Source: Loktanella sp. 3ANDIMAR09 (GTDB lineage: Bacteria > Pseudomonadota > Alphaproteobacteria > Rhodobacterales > Rhodobacteraceae). Taken from it: a DNA stretch of 64,000 nucleotides. Of this stretch, positions 54,400 to 63,773 are shown one piece after another; position 1 is the first letter of the stretch, and every line of letters begins with the position of its first letter. The notes below the pieces were generated by a model, which had not been told where the DNA came from, made no database searches, and was given only the letters and a program-made list of their open reading frames with translations. The stretch lies in contig NZ_LJAK01000007.1 of assembly GCF_001420005.1 (NCBI RefSeq), positions 1 to 64,000 of the forward strand, written 5' to 3'. The position numbers and the translations under genes are program-made.

Positions 54400-55152
54400 A
54401 TGCTCAATACCGTTGTCACCGGCACCGCCACGGACAAACCCGCGCTGCTGATCGCGCACGGGTTGTTTGGATCAGCCCGCAATTGGGGTGTGATCGCCAA
54501 ACGGCTGGCCGATACGCGGCGGGTCATCGCGGTGGACATGCGCAACCACGGCGAGAGCTTTCACAGCGACACGCACCGCTATCCCGAGATGGCCGAGGAT
54601 CTGGCAGAGGTCATTGCCGCGCAAGGCGGTCCCGTTGACGTCATGGGACATTCGATGGGCGGCAAGGCTGCGATGATGCTGGCACTGACACAGCCCGCAT
54701 TGGTGCGCCGCCTGATCGTCGCCGATATCGCGCCTACCGCCTATGCCCATGACCAATTCGGCCCCCTGAATGCGATGCGCGGCGTTGATCTGTCCGCCGT
54801 GACCACGCGCAAGGATGCAGCCGACCAGATGGACATCGACCCCGCCGTGATCCCGTTTCTGTTGCAAAGCCTGAACCTGCGCGACAAACGCTGGGATCTG
54901 AACCTGGAGACGCTGGCCGCCGACATGGGGCACATCACCGGCTGGCCCGAGGTAGACGCCCAATTCAACGGACCCGTGCTGATGCTGCGCGGGGCCAATT
55001 CGGATTACGTGACCCCGGACCACACCGCGACTATCGCGGCCTTGTTTCCGCAGGCACAGACTCAGACCATCGCCGATGCAGGCCATTGGCTGCACGCCGA
55101 ACAACCCCGCGCGGTGGAAACAGCCGTGCGCGACTTTTTGGACCAGCCATGA
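54400..55152 (+). CDS. alpha/beta hydrolase (YbfF-like esterase)
   Basis: A 250-aa alpha/beta-hydrolase: LLIAHGLFGSARNWG (oxyanion region), VIAVDMRNHGES, VMGHSMGGKAAMM with the nucleophile Ser in GHSMGG (about residue 86), LMLRGANSDYV with the acid, and DAGHWLHAEQP with the His. The motif set matches YbfF-type esterases of unknown natural substrate. The ATG at 54400 follows GAGGAGGCC. It overlaps rbsD by four bases. Confidence 0.92.
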   Translation: MLNTVVTGTATDKPALLIAHGLFGSARNWGVIAKRLADTRRVIAVDMRNHGESFHSDTHRYPEMAEDLAEVIAAQGGPVDVMGHSMGGKAAMMLALTQPALVRRLIVADIAPTAYAHDQFGPLNAMRGVDLSAVTTRKDAADQMDIDPAVIPFLLQSLNLRDKRWDLNLETLAADMGHITGWPEVDAQFNGPVLMLRGANSDYVTPDHTATIAALFPQAQTQTIADAGHWLHAEQPRAVETAVRDFLDQP

Positions 55153-55520
55153 AGAAAACGGGTATCCTCAACGCGGAACTGTCCCGCGCCATCGCACAGA
55201 TGGGGCACGGCGATTGTCTGGTCGTGGCCGACGCGGGCCTGCCGCTGCCCGCACATCTGCCGGTGATTGATCTGGCCGTCGTGGCGGGCCTGCCCCGTTT
55301 CGCTGATGTGCTGGCCGCGATCCTGACCGAACTGGAAGTCGAGCGCTGCCTGATGGCAACCGAGGCCAGCCCTGCATTGCAGGAACTGGCCCCCTGCCCG
55401 CCTGCCTGTGTGCCACATACGGATTTCAAACGTGCCACGCAGTCGGCCCGCGTTCTTGTGCGCACCGGCGAAACCACACCCTATGCCAACATCGCCCTGT
55501 ATTCGGGGGTCACGTTTTGA
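55149..55520 (+). CDS. RbsD/FucU family sugar-ring isomerase (D-ribose pyranase-like)
   Basis: A 123-aa RbsD/FucU protein: GILNAELSRAIAQMGHGDCLVVADAGLPLP is the diagnostic start with the catalytic His region. It interconverts pyranose and furanose forms of ribose or fucose; which sugar is not shown. It starts inside the hydrolase stop (ATGA). No ribose ABC transporter or kinase is adjacent, so the pairing with an esterase is unusual. Confidence 0.9.
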   Translation: MKKTGILNAELSRAIAQMGHGDCLVVADAGLPLPAHLPVIDLAVVAGLPRFADVLAAILTELEVERCLMATEASPALQELAPCPPACVPHTDFKRATQSARVLVRTGETTPYANIALYSGVTF

Positions 55521-55592
55521 CCCCGCGTTGCCGGGCAATCCGTTCGTTTTAGTTTAACAATGCAATCGAATCATGTCTGACCGGAGAAAACC

Positions 55593-55739
55593 ATGACACG
55601 TCCACTGACCTTTATCCTTGCTCTCGCCACCTTTGCGGCCTTGTCCGCCTGCAATACCATCGCAGGTGTTGGTCAGGATCTCAGCGTGACGGGCGCCACC
55701 ATCACGCAAGAAACCCGGCAGGTGCAGTCCAACCTGTAA
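55593..55739 (+). CDS. entericidin-like small lipoprotein (48 aa)
   Basis: A 48-aa protein MTRPLTFILALATFAALSAC with a lipobox (LSAC) and then NTIAGVGQDLSVTGATI, as in the entericidin EcnA/EcnB family of small membrane lipoproteins. It has CGGAGA before the start. The tail TQETRQVQSNL is also typical. It is short and easily overlooked. In other bacteria such peptides are part of an antidote/toxin pair or general envelope response; only one is seen here. Confidence 0.8.
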   Translation: MTRPLTFILALATFAALSACNTIAGVGQDLSVTGATITQETRQVQSNL

Positions 55740-55787
55740 CGGCCGCATACGGCCTTCGCCCTTGTCTGACCTTACGAAAGAATCCGC

Positions 55788-56141
55788 ATGTCCCTGACCC
55801 GTAGCCTTGTCGTCGCCGTTATCGCCGGCATCATCGGCACCATCATCAATGCCATCGCCGTCAACATCATTTCCGGTGCTGACGTGATGCCGCTGATCGT
55901 CTCGTTCGGACGCAACGCCGTTGCCGTCTTGGTGGCGCTGCTGCTGATCCCGCTGTTTCACCAGATCGGCGGCACGGTGGCGTTCGTGGCAGGATTGGTC
56001 CTGCTGACGGTGCTGCCGTCGGTGCTTGCGGTCTATGTCTTTGCGGCACAGGCCCCCTGGTCGATCATCCTGGGCGTCAACCTGGTCTATGCGCTGACGG
56101 CCACGATCATCTTTGCCGCCTGCTACCGCAGTAAACGCTGA
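55788..56141 (+). CDS. small integral membrane protein (117 aa)
   Basis: A 117-aa protein with four predicted hydrophobic segments (SLVVAVIAGIIGTIINAIAV, AVAVLVALLLIPLF, TVAFVAGLVLLTVLPSVLAV, SIILGVNLVYALTATIIFA) and short loops. No family motif is seen. It lies between the entericidin-like gene and mprF, and is followed by a terminator hairpin. Confidence 0.8.
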   Translation: MSLTRSLVVAVIAGIIGTIINAIAVNIISGADVMPLIVSFGRNAVAVLVALLLIPLFHQIGGTVAFVAGLVLLTVLPSVLAVYVFAAQAPWSIILGVNLVYALTATIIFAACYRSKR

Positions 56142-56160
56142 TCGGTCGCAATGACCTCTG

Positions 56161-56194
56161 ACGGGCCTGCACCCATGCGGTGCGGGCCCGTTTT
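56161..56194 (+). terminator. terminator hairpin before mprF
   Basis: ACGGGCC-T-GCACC and GGTGC-G-GGCCCGT arms close a CATGC loop, followed by TTTT. It ends the transcript of the small membrane protein and sets the lower limit for the mprF start. Confidence 0.75.
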
Positions 56195-56218
56195 CCTGAC
56201 CCAATGGCCGAGCATGTG

Positions 56219-58807
56219 ATGTCAGACGCCCCATCAGACCAAGGTCGATTGTCCGCCATCCTGTCGCATCCGCTGTTGCGGATGGCCATTCCCCTGACGA
56301 TCATGCTGATCGCACTGGCCGTCCTGCGTGACCTGAGCCGCGAAATCGCACCAGCCGAACTGATCGCCGCTGTCCGCAGCTATCCCTGGACTGCCATCGC
56401 GCTGTCGACCTGCGCGATGGTGACCAGCTATGTCGCGCTCGCGCTTTATGATCCGGTAATCCTGCGCGGCATGAAAACGCCTGACATGCCGGGCTGGGTG
56501 CCGGTTCTGACAGGGGTCAGTTCCATGGCAATTTCCAACCTGCTGGGGTTTTCCTGGCTGACGGGTGGTGCCATCCGATACCGGATCTATGCGGCGTTCG
56601 GGGTGGATATCGCGGCGGTCGCACGATTGATCGCGACCAGCTGGATCGCCTTTGCACTGGGCCTTTTGACACTGCTGGGCCTGATGTTCACATTCCATCC
56701 CACGGGCATGAGCCAGGTGATCGTCCTGCCGCGTCTGCCCGAAACCATTCTGGGTATCCTGATCCTGGCCGGGGTGGTCGGGTTGTACATCTGGACCTGG
56801 CCGGGTGGGCGCGAATTGCGGATCGGGCGACTGTCGACACCGCTGCCAAAGGCCACGCGCGGGCTGACCCTGATGGTCATTGCGCTGGTCGATCTGGTCG
56901 CCACGGCGCTGACATTGTATTTCCTGATGCCCGCTGATCTGGCGGGCAATTTTGTCTATTTCTTCATCATCTTTATCGGGGCGCTGGGGTTGGGTTTCGT
57001 CAGCAACGCGCCGGGCGGTCTGGGCGTGTTCGAGGCGACGATCATCGCCGCACTTGGTGGCACGGGCAGGCCCGACCTGCTGGCGGCCCTGTTGGTGTAC
57101 CGGCTGATCTACACGCTGCTGCCATTTACGATTGCTGCATTGGGTCTTGCGTTGGCCTGGACGTTGGCCAATCGGACCAAGGCAGGTGTTGCAGCACAAA
57201 CGCTGCGCCGGGCCATGCGCCCCATCGTGCCGGTGCTGATGGCCGCCGTCGCCCTGCTGTCAGGTGCTGCGCTGCTGCTGTCGGGTGACTTGCCCACCAC
57301 GGCCAAACGGATGGAGGTTTTGCAAGACATCCTGCCGCTTGCGCTGATCGAGACATCGCACCTGCTGTCATCCGTCGCGGGTGTCATGCTGCTGATCGTC
57401 GCACGGGGCCTGTACCGCCGGATGCGGCGGGCATGGCTGATCGCGATGGCACTGCTGTCGGCCGGTCTGATCGCGTCACTGCTGCGCGGGATCGAATACG
57501 AGGCGATGATCGCCCTGACGCTGGCCATCGTCGTGCTGTGGTCATTCCGCGATGCGTTCTACCGGGTCGGCCTTGGCAGTGCGCTGCACCTGAATGCGCG
57601 CTGGGTGATCACCGTTGTCCTGCTGTTTGCGGGGATCACCTGGATCGGATTCTTTGCCTACCGCAACGTCGCCTATTCGCAGGATCTGTGGTGGCAGTTC
57701 GCCTGGGGCGGTGATGCGCCGCGATTCCTGCGGGCAACCGTATTGGTCGCGGTGGTGCTGGCGGCGGTGTCACTGAACACATTGATCAGCCGCGCGGGCA
57801 CCCGCCTGCCCCCGCAACCCATCCCCGACACGGTCAGGCGCCTCGTGGCGCAAAGCAGCCAGACCGACAGCGCCATGGCGTTGACCGGCGATAAGCGGTT
57901 CCTGATCGCACCGCAGGGCGCGGCCGCCATCGCCTATGCCGACACCGGGCGCAGCCTGATCGCCAAGGGCGACCCCATCGGCGACCGCACGGCCGGCGAG
58001 GCGCTGATCTGGGACCTGCGCGACATGGCGGACCGGATGGGCCGGACCTGCGCGTTCTATGCCGTACAGACCGACTATCTGACGGCCTACCTCGATATGG
58101 GGTTACAGGTGGTCAAGATCGGGGAAATCGCACGGGTCCCCCTGGCCGGGTTCACGCTTGATGGCCCCAAACGCAAGGACTGGCGCCATGCCAAGAGCCG
58201 TGCCGCGCGCGACGGCTATGTGTTCGAGGTCATTCCGGCAGCGCAGGTCAGCGGGCATATCGCGGCGTTGCGGATGGTGTCCGATGCCTGGCTGGCGCTG
58301 AAGGGAGGCGCGGAAAAGAACTTTGCCCTTGGGGCCTTTGATCCGGATTTCCTGTGCCATTTCGATATTGCGGTGCTGCGACATGCCGAAACGGGGCGGA
58401 TCGCATCATTCGCCAACCTGTTGCAGGCCGCCGACGGCAGCGAGCTGGGGATCGACCTGATGCGCTATGATCCGGCGACGACGCCTGCCGCGATGGACGG
58501 GCTGTTCGCCGACATGATGCTGTGGGGGCGCGACCGGGAATTCGACTGGTTCTCATTGGGGGCAGCCCCGCTGGCCGGGTTGGAAAACCGGCCCCATGCG
58601 CCTGTCTGGAACCGTGTCGGCGGGTTCATCTATACCCACGGCGCGCGGTTTTATCATTTCGAAGGGCTGCGGTCGTTCAAACAGAAATTCGATCCCGTAT
58701 GGGAGCCGAATTACCTCGCCTCGCCGGGGCAGTTGCAGGCGGCGCGGGTGCTGTACGAGGTGTCGCTGCTGATTTCCGGGGGATTGCGCGGGTTGCGGCG
58801 CAGGTAG
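56219..58807 (+). CDS. mprF: bifunctional phosphatidylglycerol lysyltransferase/flippase MprF
   Basis: MprF aminoacylates phosphatidylglycerol and flips the product to the outer leaflet, lowering surface charge and giving resistance to cationic peptides. The 862-aa protein has an N-terminal membrane part of about 12-14 segments (LLGFSWLTGGAIRYRIYA, FVSNAPGGLGVFEATIIAALGG) and a C-terminal cytoplasmic DUF2156 catalytic domain from about residue 540 (LIAKGDPIG, DGPKRKDWRHAKSRAARDG, FDWFSLGAAPLAGL). ATG at 56219 is chosen; ATG at 56204 is close by and equally possible. Neither has a strong ribosome-binding site. It is followed by a repeat copy. Confidence 0.9.
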   Translation: MSDAPSDQGRLSAILSHPLLRMAIPLTIMLIALAVLRDLSREIAPAELIAAVRSYPWTAIALSTCAMVTSYVALALYDPVILRGMKTPDMPGWVPVLTGVSSMAISNLLGFSWLTGGAIRYRIYAAFGVDIAAVARLIATSWIAFALGLLTLLGLMFTFHPTGMSQVIVLPRLPETILGILILAGVVGLYIWTWPGGRELRIGRLSTPLPKATRGLTLMVIALVDLVATALTLYFLMPADLAGNFVYFFIIFIGALGLGFVSNAPGGLGVFEATIIAALGGTGRPDLLAALLVYRLIYTLLPFTIAALGLALAWTLANRTKAGVAAQTLRRAMRPIVPVLMAAVALLSGAALLLSGDLPTTAKRMEVLQDILPLALIETSHLLSSVAGVMLLIVARGLYRRMRRAWLIAMALLSAGLIASLLRGIEYEAMIALTLAIVVLWSFRDAFYRVGLGSALHLNARWVITVVLLFAGITWIGFFAYRNVAYSQDLWWQFAWGGDAPRFLRATVLVAVVLAAVSLNTLISRAGTRLPPQPIPDTVRRLVAQSSQTDSAMALTGDKRFLIAPQGAAAIAYADTGRSLIAKGDPIGDRTAGEALIWDLRDMADRMGRTCAFYAVQTDYLTAYLDMGLQVVKIGEIARVPLAGFTLDGPKRKDWRHAKSRAARDGYVFEVIPAAQVSGHIAALRMVSDAWLALKGGAEKNFALGAFDPDFLCHFDIAVLRHAETGRIASFANLLQAADGSELGIDLMRYDPATTPAAMDGLFADMMLWGRDREFDWFSLGAAPLAGLENRPHAPVWNRVGGFIYTHGARFYHFEGLRSFKQKFDPVWEPNYLASPGQLQAARVLYEVSLLISGGLRGLRRR

Positions 58808-58859
58808 GGGGCGCTGCCCCCGGCTGCGCCTCCCCCGGAGTATTTTCGGCAAGATGATG
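58807..58859 (+). repeat. dispersed double-hairpin repeat, copy 6
   Basis: GGGGGC-GCT-GCCCCC then GGC-TGC-GCC, then CTCCCCCGGAGTATTT and a CAAGATGATG tail, directly after the mprF stop. Nearly identical to copy 1. Confidence 0.75.
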
Positions 58860-58862
58860 CGG

Positions 58863-59723
58863 TCAGTCGCGCAGGCGTTTGAGCAGGCTTGATGTGTCCC
58901 ATCGGCCGCCGCCCATTTTCTGAACGTCCTTGTAGAACTGATCGACGAGCGCGGTGACAGGCAGGCTGGCACCGATGGCATTGGCGTTTTCCAGCACGAT
59001 GCCCAGATCCTTGCGCATCCAGTCCACGGCGAACCCGTGGTCGTAATGGTCGGCAAGCATGGTTTTGTAGCGGTTTTGCATCTGCCAGGACCCGGCGGCA
59101 CCCTGGCTGATGACCTCGACCACGGCTTCGCCGTCGAGGCCAGCCTTTTGCGCGAAATGCAGCGCCTCTGACAGGCCCTGGACGAGGCCCGCGATGGCGA
59201 TCTGGTTGCACATCTTGGTGGTCTGGCCTGCGCCGGATGGGCCGATGCGACGGCAGAGCTTGGCGTAAATGTTCATGACGGGTTCGGCGCGGTCATAGGC
59301 GTCCTGGTCGCCGCCGCACATGATGGACAGCTGGCCGTTTTCGGCCCCGGCCTGCCCGCCACTGATGGGCGCGTCGACAAAGTGGAGGCCGCTTGTCTGT
59401 GCCGCGTCATAGAGTTCGCGGGTGACGGCGGCGCTGACCGTGGTGTGGTCGACAAAGAGTGCGCCGTCCTTCATCCCGTGGAACGCGCCGCCCGCGCCCG
59501 TGGTGACGCCGCGCAGGTCGTCGTCGTTACCCACACAGGCAAAGACGATATCCGCCCCCTGTGCCGCCTGTTCGGGCGTGGAGGCCATGGTGCCGCCATG
59601 TTCCGCGACCCAGGCCTCGGCCTTGGAGGCGGTGCGGTTGTAGACGGTGACGTCGTGGTGCTTGGCGAGGTGGCCGGCCATAGGGTAGCCCATGACGCCG
59701 AGGCCGAGGAAGGTGATGTTCAT
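58863..59723 (-). CDS. NAD(P)-dependent beta-hydroxyacid dehydrogenase (HIBADH family)
   Basis: A 286-aa oxidoreductase of the 3-hydroxyisobutyrate/tartronate semialdehyde dehydrogenase family: ITFLGLGVMGYPMAGHLAK (NAD binding), FVDAPISGGQAGAENG (substrate loop, about residue 117), and GAGQTTKMCNQI with the catalytic Lys (about residue 170). The substrate cannot be fixed. The repeat copy at 58807-58859 lies just after its stop, and the AT-rich cargo gene lies upstream. Confidence 0.93.
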   Translation of the reverse strand: MNITFLGLGVMGYPMAGHLAKHHDVTVYNRTASKAEAWVAEHGGTMASTPEQAAQGADIVFACVGNDDDLRGVTTGAGGAFHGMKDGALFVDHTTVSAAVTRELYDAAQTSGLHFVDAPISGGQAGAENGQLSIMCGGDQDAYDRAEPVMNIYAKLCRRIGPSGAGQTTKMCNQIAIAGLVQGLSEALHFAQKAGLDGEAVVEVISQGAAGSWQMQNRYKTMLADHYDHGFAVDWMRKDLGIVLENANAIGASLPVTALVDQFYKDVQKMGGGRWDTSSLLKRLRD

Positions 59724-59753
59724 GTGCTTATCCTGCGGTTACAAAAGAAAGAA

Positions 59754-59777
59754 CTTTAGTAATGAAAGCCACTAAAG
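59754..59777 (-). terminator. AT-rich terminator for the cargo gene
   Basis: CTTTAGT and ACTAAAG arms with a 10-nt loop form a perfect 7-bp stem. Read on the minus strand it is followed by TTCTTTCTTTT, a good U-tract. It sits beyond the stop of the AT-rich gene. Confidence 0.65.
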
Positions 59778-59781
59778 TAAT

Positions 59782-60927
59782 TTAACTATTTAAACTTTGC
59801 CGATCAAAATACCAGTTCACAGGGCTATCCGAGCTACTTGGATCATCCAATGCCTGCCTGATTTGGTTTGAAATTTCAGACCTCCAAAGTTCTAGTTTAG
59901 GAGTCCATGTGTATATGTCCGTATTATCTATTGGAATAGTCCGCAATTGATTGACGTCAAATGGTATATTATCAGATTTCTGAATTATTTGAACCACCGG
60001 CTTTCGCACCATATGCCTTATCGCAAGTTCGTAGAAGACATTAGGATTATGAAAAGATAAATCCGCAATAACAAGACGTGCCTCAACAAGATACTGTATT
60101 ACTTGTTTTGTGATTACGCCCGGTTTATCAATCTGATCTGCCCTAACAACCTTAAGTCCAAACCTCTCAACAGCTGGCTCTATCAGAGTGTTCAGAAATA
60201 GGTCAGAGTGCTTCCTTTGAACCGAACCATCAGAGCCGATTGGAGTGACGTAAAAAGCCGTAGTTTCTAACGCAGCCTGTCCACTAGTAATCGGCGGAGC
60301 GAATGTCGCGGGACTAGTGGGTCGGCTAGTATCGGACTGAAAACTAGGGTCGGAAACAACTCCATCAGCCAAATGCTCTTTTGAAACTATTCTCTCAGCA
60401 CCGCTAAGCGTCTGAAGCAAATTTACCTCTTGCATATTTTCCAAAAATATATCAACAGCTTGCTCCGCAATTTCTCTATCTATATCAAATTCTTGAACGG
60501 CATCTACCAAAACTGACTTAGCAGGTAATTTATTACCCTTAAATTTTTCGTAAAGTCCCAAAAACGCTGGTATTGTCGAAATTGCACAATCAACTTTAGC
60601 AATTGCTCTTACTTTTGGATCGAATCCATCATCTACCACCTTGCGTCCATCTTCGGTAAGTTCAATGAACTCCGCTGAGGCGCTGCCTTTCGTCAAGCCA
60701 TATTTGGAGGAAGCTGAGACAAGAGACCTGCTCGGACCGCTTTCCGGAGCCTTGCCAATTGCATCGAATAGGGTGAGCCGCCTAACTGGCTGCCCTGCGC
60801 CAGTTCGAAAGAGCGCCTCTGCGAATGCCCTTGGCTGATCGAATGGTATCGTAGGGAATGAGACGACGCGGCGCTTCCTCTCACCCTTCTTTTCGGAACC
60901 GATCCCATCTTTATTTTTGGCAGACAT
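59782..60927 (-). CDS. AT-rich cargo protein with C-terminal nucleoside-deoxyribosyltransferase/TIR-like domain
   Basis: A 381-aa protein of no named family. Residues about 20-110 (PTIPFDQPRAFAEALF, LTLFDAIGKAPESGPSRSLV) look like a winged-helix module, followed by an alpha-helical linker. The C-terminal part from about residue 230 contains FYVTPIGSDGSVQRKHSD, VVRADQIDKPG, ARLVIADLSFHNPNVFYELAIRH and KPVVQII. This VIADLxxxNPNVFYELxxxH pattern is that of NDT-like and TIR-like nucleotide-handling domains in many anti-phage proteins. The gene is visibly AT-rich against GC-rich neighbours (HIBADH and lepA), and is flanked by its own promoter and terminator, so transfer is likely. AAGGGAG precedes ATG at 60927. 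Confidence 0.75.
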   Translation of the reverse strand: MSAKNKDGIGSEKKGERKRRVVSFPTIPFDQPRAFAEALFRTGAGQPVRRLTLFDAIGKAPESGPSRSLVSASSKYGLTKGSASAEFIELTEDGRKVVDDGFDPKVRAIAKVDCAISTIPAFLGLYEKFKGNKLPAKSVLVDAVQEFDIDREIAEQAVDIFLENMQEVNLLQTLSGAERIVSKEHLADGVVSDPSFQSDTSRPTSPATFAPPITSGQAALETTAFYVTPIGSDGSVQRKHSDLFLNTLIEPAVERFGLKVVRADQIDKPGVITKQVIQYLVEARLVIADLSFHNPNVFYELAIRHMVRKPVVQIIQKSDNIPFDVNQLRTIPIDNTDIYTWTPKLELWRSEISNQIRQALDDPSSSDSPVNWYFDRQSLNS

Positions 60928-61062
60928 AGACAACTCCCTTATGCTTGAAGAGAGTGAAACACTTCGTTGACATAACATCAACGCCTAGAACCGCTATCAG
61001 GTGCCGGCCGCGATTGGCTGCGCCATTCGCTTTCCCGCACTCGCTCTTAAAATGGTCAGCTT

Positions 61063-62862
61063 TCAGCTGTCCATCTTCAGCGCCGAAATAAACGCTTCCT
61101 GCGGAATATCCACCTTCCCGAACTGGCGCATCTTCTTCTTACCCGCCTTCTGCTTGTCCAGCAGCTTGCGCTTGCGCGAGGCGTCGCCGCCGTAGCATTT
61201 GGCCGTCACGTCCTTGCGCAGGGCGGACAGGGTTTCCCGTGCGATGACCTTGCCGCCGATGGCCGCCTGGATCGGGATCTTGAACATGTGGCGGGGGATC
61301 AGGTCCTTGAGCTTTTCCACCATCGCGCGGCCGCGCATTTCGGCCCGGTCGCGGTGGACCATCATGGACAGCGCGTCCACGGGTTCGTCGTTCACCAGCA
61401 CCGACATCTTGACCAGGTTGTCCTGCTGATAGCCGGTCATGGCATAGTCGAATGACGCGTAGCCCTTGGTCACGGATTTCAGGCGGTCGTAGAAATCGAA
61501 CACCACCTCGTTCAGCGGCAGGTCATAGACGACCATCGCGCGGGTGCCCGCATAGGTCAGGTCCAGCTGCACGCCGCGGCGGTCCTGGCACAGTTTCAGC
61601 ACGTCGCCCAGGTATTCGTCGGGCACGAGGATCGTCGCCTTGATCCGCGGTTCCTCCACATGGTCGACGTGGGTCAGGTCGGGCATGTCGGCAGGGTTAT
61701 GCAGATCATGCATCGTCCCGTCCTTCATGTAGACGTGATAGACGACCGAAGGGGCGGTGGTGATCAGGTCGATGTTGTATTCCCGCTCGATCCGGTCGCG
61801 GATGACCTCGAGGTGCAACAGTCCGAGAAAGCCGCAGCGGAAACCAAAGCCCAGCGCGGCAGAGGTTTCCATCTCGAAGCTGAAGCTCGCGTCGTTCAGG
61901 GCCAGTTTGTCGATGGCGTTGCGCAGGTCCTCGAATTCGGACGAATCCACCGGGAACAGACCGCAGAACACGACAGGTTGCGCGGGTTTGAAGCCGGGCA
62001 GCGGTGCGTCGGTGCCCTTGCGTTCGTTGGTGATCGTGTCACCGACGCGGGTGTCGCGCACCTCTTTGATCTGGGCGGTGAAAAAGCCGATTTCGCCGGG
62101 TCCCAGCTCGTCGACGGGCAGCATGCCGGGTTTGAACACGCCCAGACGGTCGATCAGGTGGACGGTGTCGTTCTGCATGAACCGCACGCGGTCCTTGACC
62201 TTGATCGTGCCGTCGATGACGCGGATCAGCACGACCACGCCAAGGTAGGCGTCATACCAGCTGTCCACCAGCATCGCCTTGAGCGGGGCCGCGCGGTCGC
62301 CCTTGGGGGCGGGCAGCTTGTGCACGATCGCCTCGAGCGTTTCCTTGATCCCGACGCCGGTCTTGGCGCTGACGCGGATCGCCTCGCTTGCGTCGATACC
62401 GATCACGTCCTCGATCTGTTCGGCCACGCGGTCGCATTCGGATGCGGGCAGGTCGATCTTGTTCAGGACGGGCACGATCTCGTGGTCGGCCTCGATGGCG
62501 TGATAGACATTGGCGAGGGTCTGCGCCTCGACGCCTTGGGTGCTGTCGACGACCAGCAACGATCCTTCGACCGCGCGCATGGACCGAGACACCTCGTAGG
62601 CGAAATCGACGTGACCGGGGGTGTCGATCAGGTTCAGGACGTAGGTTTCGCCGTTGTCGGCGGTATAGTCGATCCGCACGGTCTGGGCCTTGATGGTGAT
62701 GCCGCGCTCACGCTCGATATCCATGCTGTCCAGCATCTGCGCCTTCATGTCGCGGTCGGCGACGGTGCCGGTGGACTGGATCAACCGGTCGGCCAGGGTC
62801 GATTTCCCGTGGTCGATATGTGCCACGATCGAGAAATTGCGGATATGCGAGAGTTCGGTCAT
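61063..62862 (-). CDS. lepA: elongation factor 4 (LepA)
   Basis: LepA is a translational GTPase. The 599-aa protein has [14 protein letters not shown] (G1), [12 protein letters not shown] (G3), NKIDLPASE (G4), and the C-terminal LepA-specific domain ([17 protein letters not shown]). Length is standard. It stands alone, 135 bp from the AT-rich gene upstream on the map. Confidence 0.97.
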   Translation of the reverse strand: MTELSHIRNFSIVAHIDHGKSTLADRLIQSTGTVADRDMKAQMLDSMDIERERGITIKAQTVRIDYTADNGETYVLNLIDTPGHVDFAYEVSRSMRAVEGSLLVVDSTQGVEAQTLANVYHAIEADHEIVPVLNKIDLPASECDRVAEQIEDVIGIDASEAIRVSAKTGVGIKETLEAIVHKLPAPKGDRAAPLKAMLVDSWYDAYLGVVVLIRVIDGTIKVKDRVRFMQNDTVHLIDRLGVFKPGMLPVDELGPGEIGFFTAQIKEVRDTRVGDTITNERKGTDAPLPGFKPAQPVVFCGLFPVDSSEFEDLRNAIDKLALNDASFSFEMETSAALGFGFRCGFLGLLHLEVIRDRIEREYNIDLITTAPSVVYHVYMKDGTMHDLHNPADMPDLTHVDHVEEPRIKATILVPDEYLGDVLKLCQDRRGVQLDLTYAGTRAMVVYDLPLNEVVFDFYDRLKSVTKGYASFDYAMTGYQQDNLVKMSVLVNDEPVDALSMMVHRDRAEMRGRAMVEKLKDLIPRHMFKIPIQAAIGGKVIARETLSALRKDVTAKCYGGDASRKRKLLDKQKAGKKKMRQFGKVDIPQEAFISALKMDS

Positions 62863-63031
62863 GTCGGGCCCCGGAGGTCTGAATTAGCGTCTGTCAATGG
62901 CGCGGACGCCGCGATTTTGCAAGGGGCCAAAGGGCCGCAGTCCGCTGGCCTGATGCGTGGGATCGGGGGTGGTCGGGGACCGGCAGCAGCGCTAGGCTTG
63001 GCACCCCGGAACCCCGTGCAGGATGCATCCC

Positions 63032-63298
63032 ATGACCGAAGACGACTACCGCGACATCGCCCGATCCCAGGACTATGGCACACCCCAAGAGGTCAGCATC
63101 GCAGCCGATACCCGCCGCGAGACGCATACCCACGATCAAACCTCCTTTGTCTACGTGGTCAGCGGTCGTTTCATCCTGAATACCGCCGAAGGGTCGCCCG
63201 CCTACGGTCCCGGCGACATCGTCATTCTGCCCGCCAATATTCCCCATGCCGAAGAGGCCGGACCAGAGGGGGCGACGATCCTGGTCGCCCGCAAATAG
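63032..63298 (+). CDS. cupin domain-containing protein
   Basis: An 88-aa single-domain cupin: THTHDQTSFVYVVSGRFILNT is cupin motif 1 with metal-binding histidines, and PGDIVILPANIPHAEEA is motif 2. MTEDDYRDIA is preferred over MHPM at 63023 because AGG lies nine bases before it. The substrate is unknown. It lies between lepA (divergent) and a small lipoprotein gene. Confidence 0.85.
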   Translation: MTEDDYRDIARSQDYGTPQEVSIAADTRRETHTHDQTSFVYVVSGRFILNTAEGSPAYGPGDIVILPANIPHAEEAGPEGATILVARK

Positions 63299-63448
63299 GC
63301 CAGCCGCCTCACGCGATTGCGATCCGGCAGCGTGACCGGTGCCCGCATCCAGCATTGCAAGACGACAAGGCCGCTGGCATAGTTGTAACACGGCAGTAAG
63401 GCGACGACACCGGAAAACCGGGCTCGCCACACAAGAACAGGCAGTCTC

Positions 63449-63751
63449 ATGCGGTTTCTCTTTCTGGGCATGGCCCTTGTTGTTTTGAATTCATGTGGCG
63501 CAGGTGTGCGCGGCGAGTTGGGCAAGGCCTGCATGGCATCAGGCCGATCTGCCGCCAATCCGGCTTTGTGTTCCTGCGTGCAACGTACAGCGAACCTGAA
63601 TTTGTCGGGACGCGACCAGAAACTGGCTGCCACCTTCTTTGAGGATCCGCAGCGCGCGCAGGACACCCGCCAGTCCGACAATGCCGGCGACGAGGCGTTC
63701 TGGCTCCGCTACCGGGCCTTTACCGATACCGCCCAACGTCAGTGCCGCTAG
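63449..63751 (+). CDS. small lipoprotein of unknown function
   Basis: A 100-aa protein with a lipoprotein signal MRFLFLGMALVVLNSC, lipobox LNSC. The mature part has three further cysteines (ACMASG, LCSCVQR) and a C-terminal TDTAQRQC, so disulfide-linked folding is likely. No family is recognised. The repeat copy at 63774 follows it. Confidence 0.75.
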   Translation: MRFLFLGMALVVLNSCGAGVRGELGKACMASGRSAANPALCSCVQRTANLNLSGRDQKLAATFFEDPQRAQDTRQSDNAGDEAFWLRYRAFTDTAQRQCR

Positions 63752-63773
63752 GCAAGGCGCTGGCGGTTCAGAC

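Noticed and set aside
22525-58859. The repeat copies as simple rho-independent terminators
   Set aside because: None has a clear T-run directly after the hairpins, and the conserved downstream box and tail go beyond a terminator; kept as a repeat family.
61660-63399. 579-codon open frame opposite lepA
   Set aside because: Antisense shadow; lepA on the minus strand shows all GTPase motifs.
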